Shown here: positions 32,430-32,736 of the stretch, in pieces | Layout of the letters: the number at the start of each line of letters is the position of its first letter | Numbering within the stretch: the stretch's first letter is position 1 | Origin: an uncultured bacterium | Lineage (GTDB): Bacteria > Actinomycetota > Coriobacteriia > Coriobacteriales > Coriobacteriaceae | Assembly (NCBI GenBank): GCA_905216145.1 | Contig: CAJMST010000022.1 | Coordinates: 1-32,736 of the forward strand | Length of the DNA: 32,736 bases | Direction: 5' to 3' | Notes under the pieces: model-generated | What the model was told of the DNA's origin: nothing | The model's database searches: none | The model's input: only the letters and a program-made list of their open reading frames with translations | Translations under genes and position numbers: made by a program

Positions 32430-32736
32430 GAGTGTCCCCCTTGGTTCGGGCGCGGCGCAGCAGCGCCACAGTGCGACTAAGTGTAGCGCAGGGAACGCTA
32501 CGGACGAAAGCTTGCGCCGTGGAGGACAGTTTGTTGCGGAAAGGTTTCGGAAACGAGGGGCTAGCCTGCTTCATTGCGGCCCATTCGCCGCCACTCATTC
32601 AGTGCCATTTCAAAACTACACCGGATTACGGGGCTGAACCTGAATGAGTCAACCACACCCTCTATTTTCAAATCATAGCAAGCCTTCTACCTGCACTGAT
32701 AATTGTTCTCGGGGGAAGCGGGCACTGCGGGGCGCG
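32430..32736. other. Intergenic end region with inverted repeats
   Basis: No gene is supported. GTAGCG-7-CGCTAC near 32482-32500 is a short hairpin in the pyridoxal kinase upstream region. ACTCATTCAG (32593-32602) and CTGAATGAGT (32640-32649) are perfect 10-bp inverted arms around 37 bases. The last 80 bases are more AT-rich. The pyridoxal kinase promoter should lie here; TACACT near 32480 is only a weak -10 candidate. Confidence 0.45.

Noticed and set aside
32428..32647. Two overlapping short plus-strand frames at the window end
   Set aside because: No motif, poor starts and overlapping alternatives; likely chance.

Overview
The window looks like a chromosomal segment of a GC-rich (roughly 60%) actinobacterium of the Coriobacteriia, most likely Collinsella or a close relative. 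The main clues are the complete F1Fo ATP synthase operon followed directly by murA and an LCP-family gene, actinobacterial features in RF1, and GTG/TTG starts with good Shine-Dalgarno sequences. The genus is inferred from memory of gene order and was not tested. There are 33 supportable protein genes and no tRNA, rRNA, insertion sequence, prophage or CRISPR array. It is mostly a housekeeping region.

Layout. 1-3.1 kb (minus): a DtxR/MntR-like metalloregulator, a homocysteine methyltransferase-family gene, a terminator, then a phosphohexomutase. 3.1-4.5 kb (plus): peptidase T, divergent from the regulator and sharing an 18-bp palindrome with it. 4.5-14.3 kb (minus): a promoter, a small AtpI-like membrane protein, atpBEFHAGDC, murA and an LCP-type cell-wall polymer transferase. 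14.4-18.4 kb (minus): hicA-hicB toxin-antitoxin, a threonylcarbamoyl-AMP synthase, glpK and upp. 18.4-21.3 kb (minus): prfA and prmC, that is RF1 and the enzyme that methylates it; prmC carries an insertion of about 115 residues. 21.5-26 kb (minus): an amino-acid ABC transporter (Tat lipoprotein, permease, ATPase) followed by an M20 peptidase. 26.2-29.2 kb (minus): an aldose epimerase, an unknown single-pass membrane protein, and a protein that appears to fuse an LpdD-like domain to a type-1 isopentenyl-diphosphate isomerase-like Nudix domain. 29.4-31.2 kb (plus): an MFS exporter and a low-molecular-weight tyrosine phosphatase. 31.3-32.4 kb (minus): a pyridoxal/pyridoxamine kinase overlapping a TIGR04076 protein.

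Two things stand out. (1) A structured repeat of about 148 bp occurs three times, always in the same orientation and always starting flush with the stop codon of a minus-strand gene (LCP, prfA, epimerase). Its stems show compensatory base changes between copies, so it looks like a conserved RNA 3'-end module. (2) The LpdD-IDI fusion joins a possible prenyl-FMN chaperone to a domain related to the enzyme that makes the dimethylallyl precursor of prenyl-FMN. It keeps all five metal ligands of IDI-1, but the catalytic cysteine is displaced by one residue. Many other intergenic gaps also hold long hairpins of unrelated sequence, which suggests several families of small dispersed repeats.
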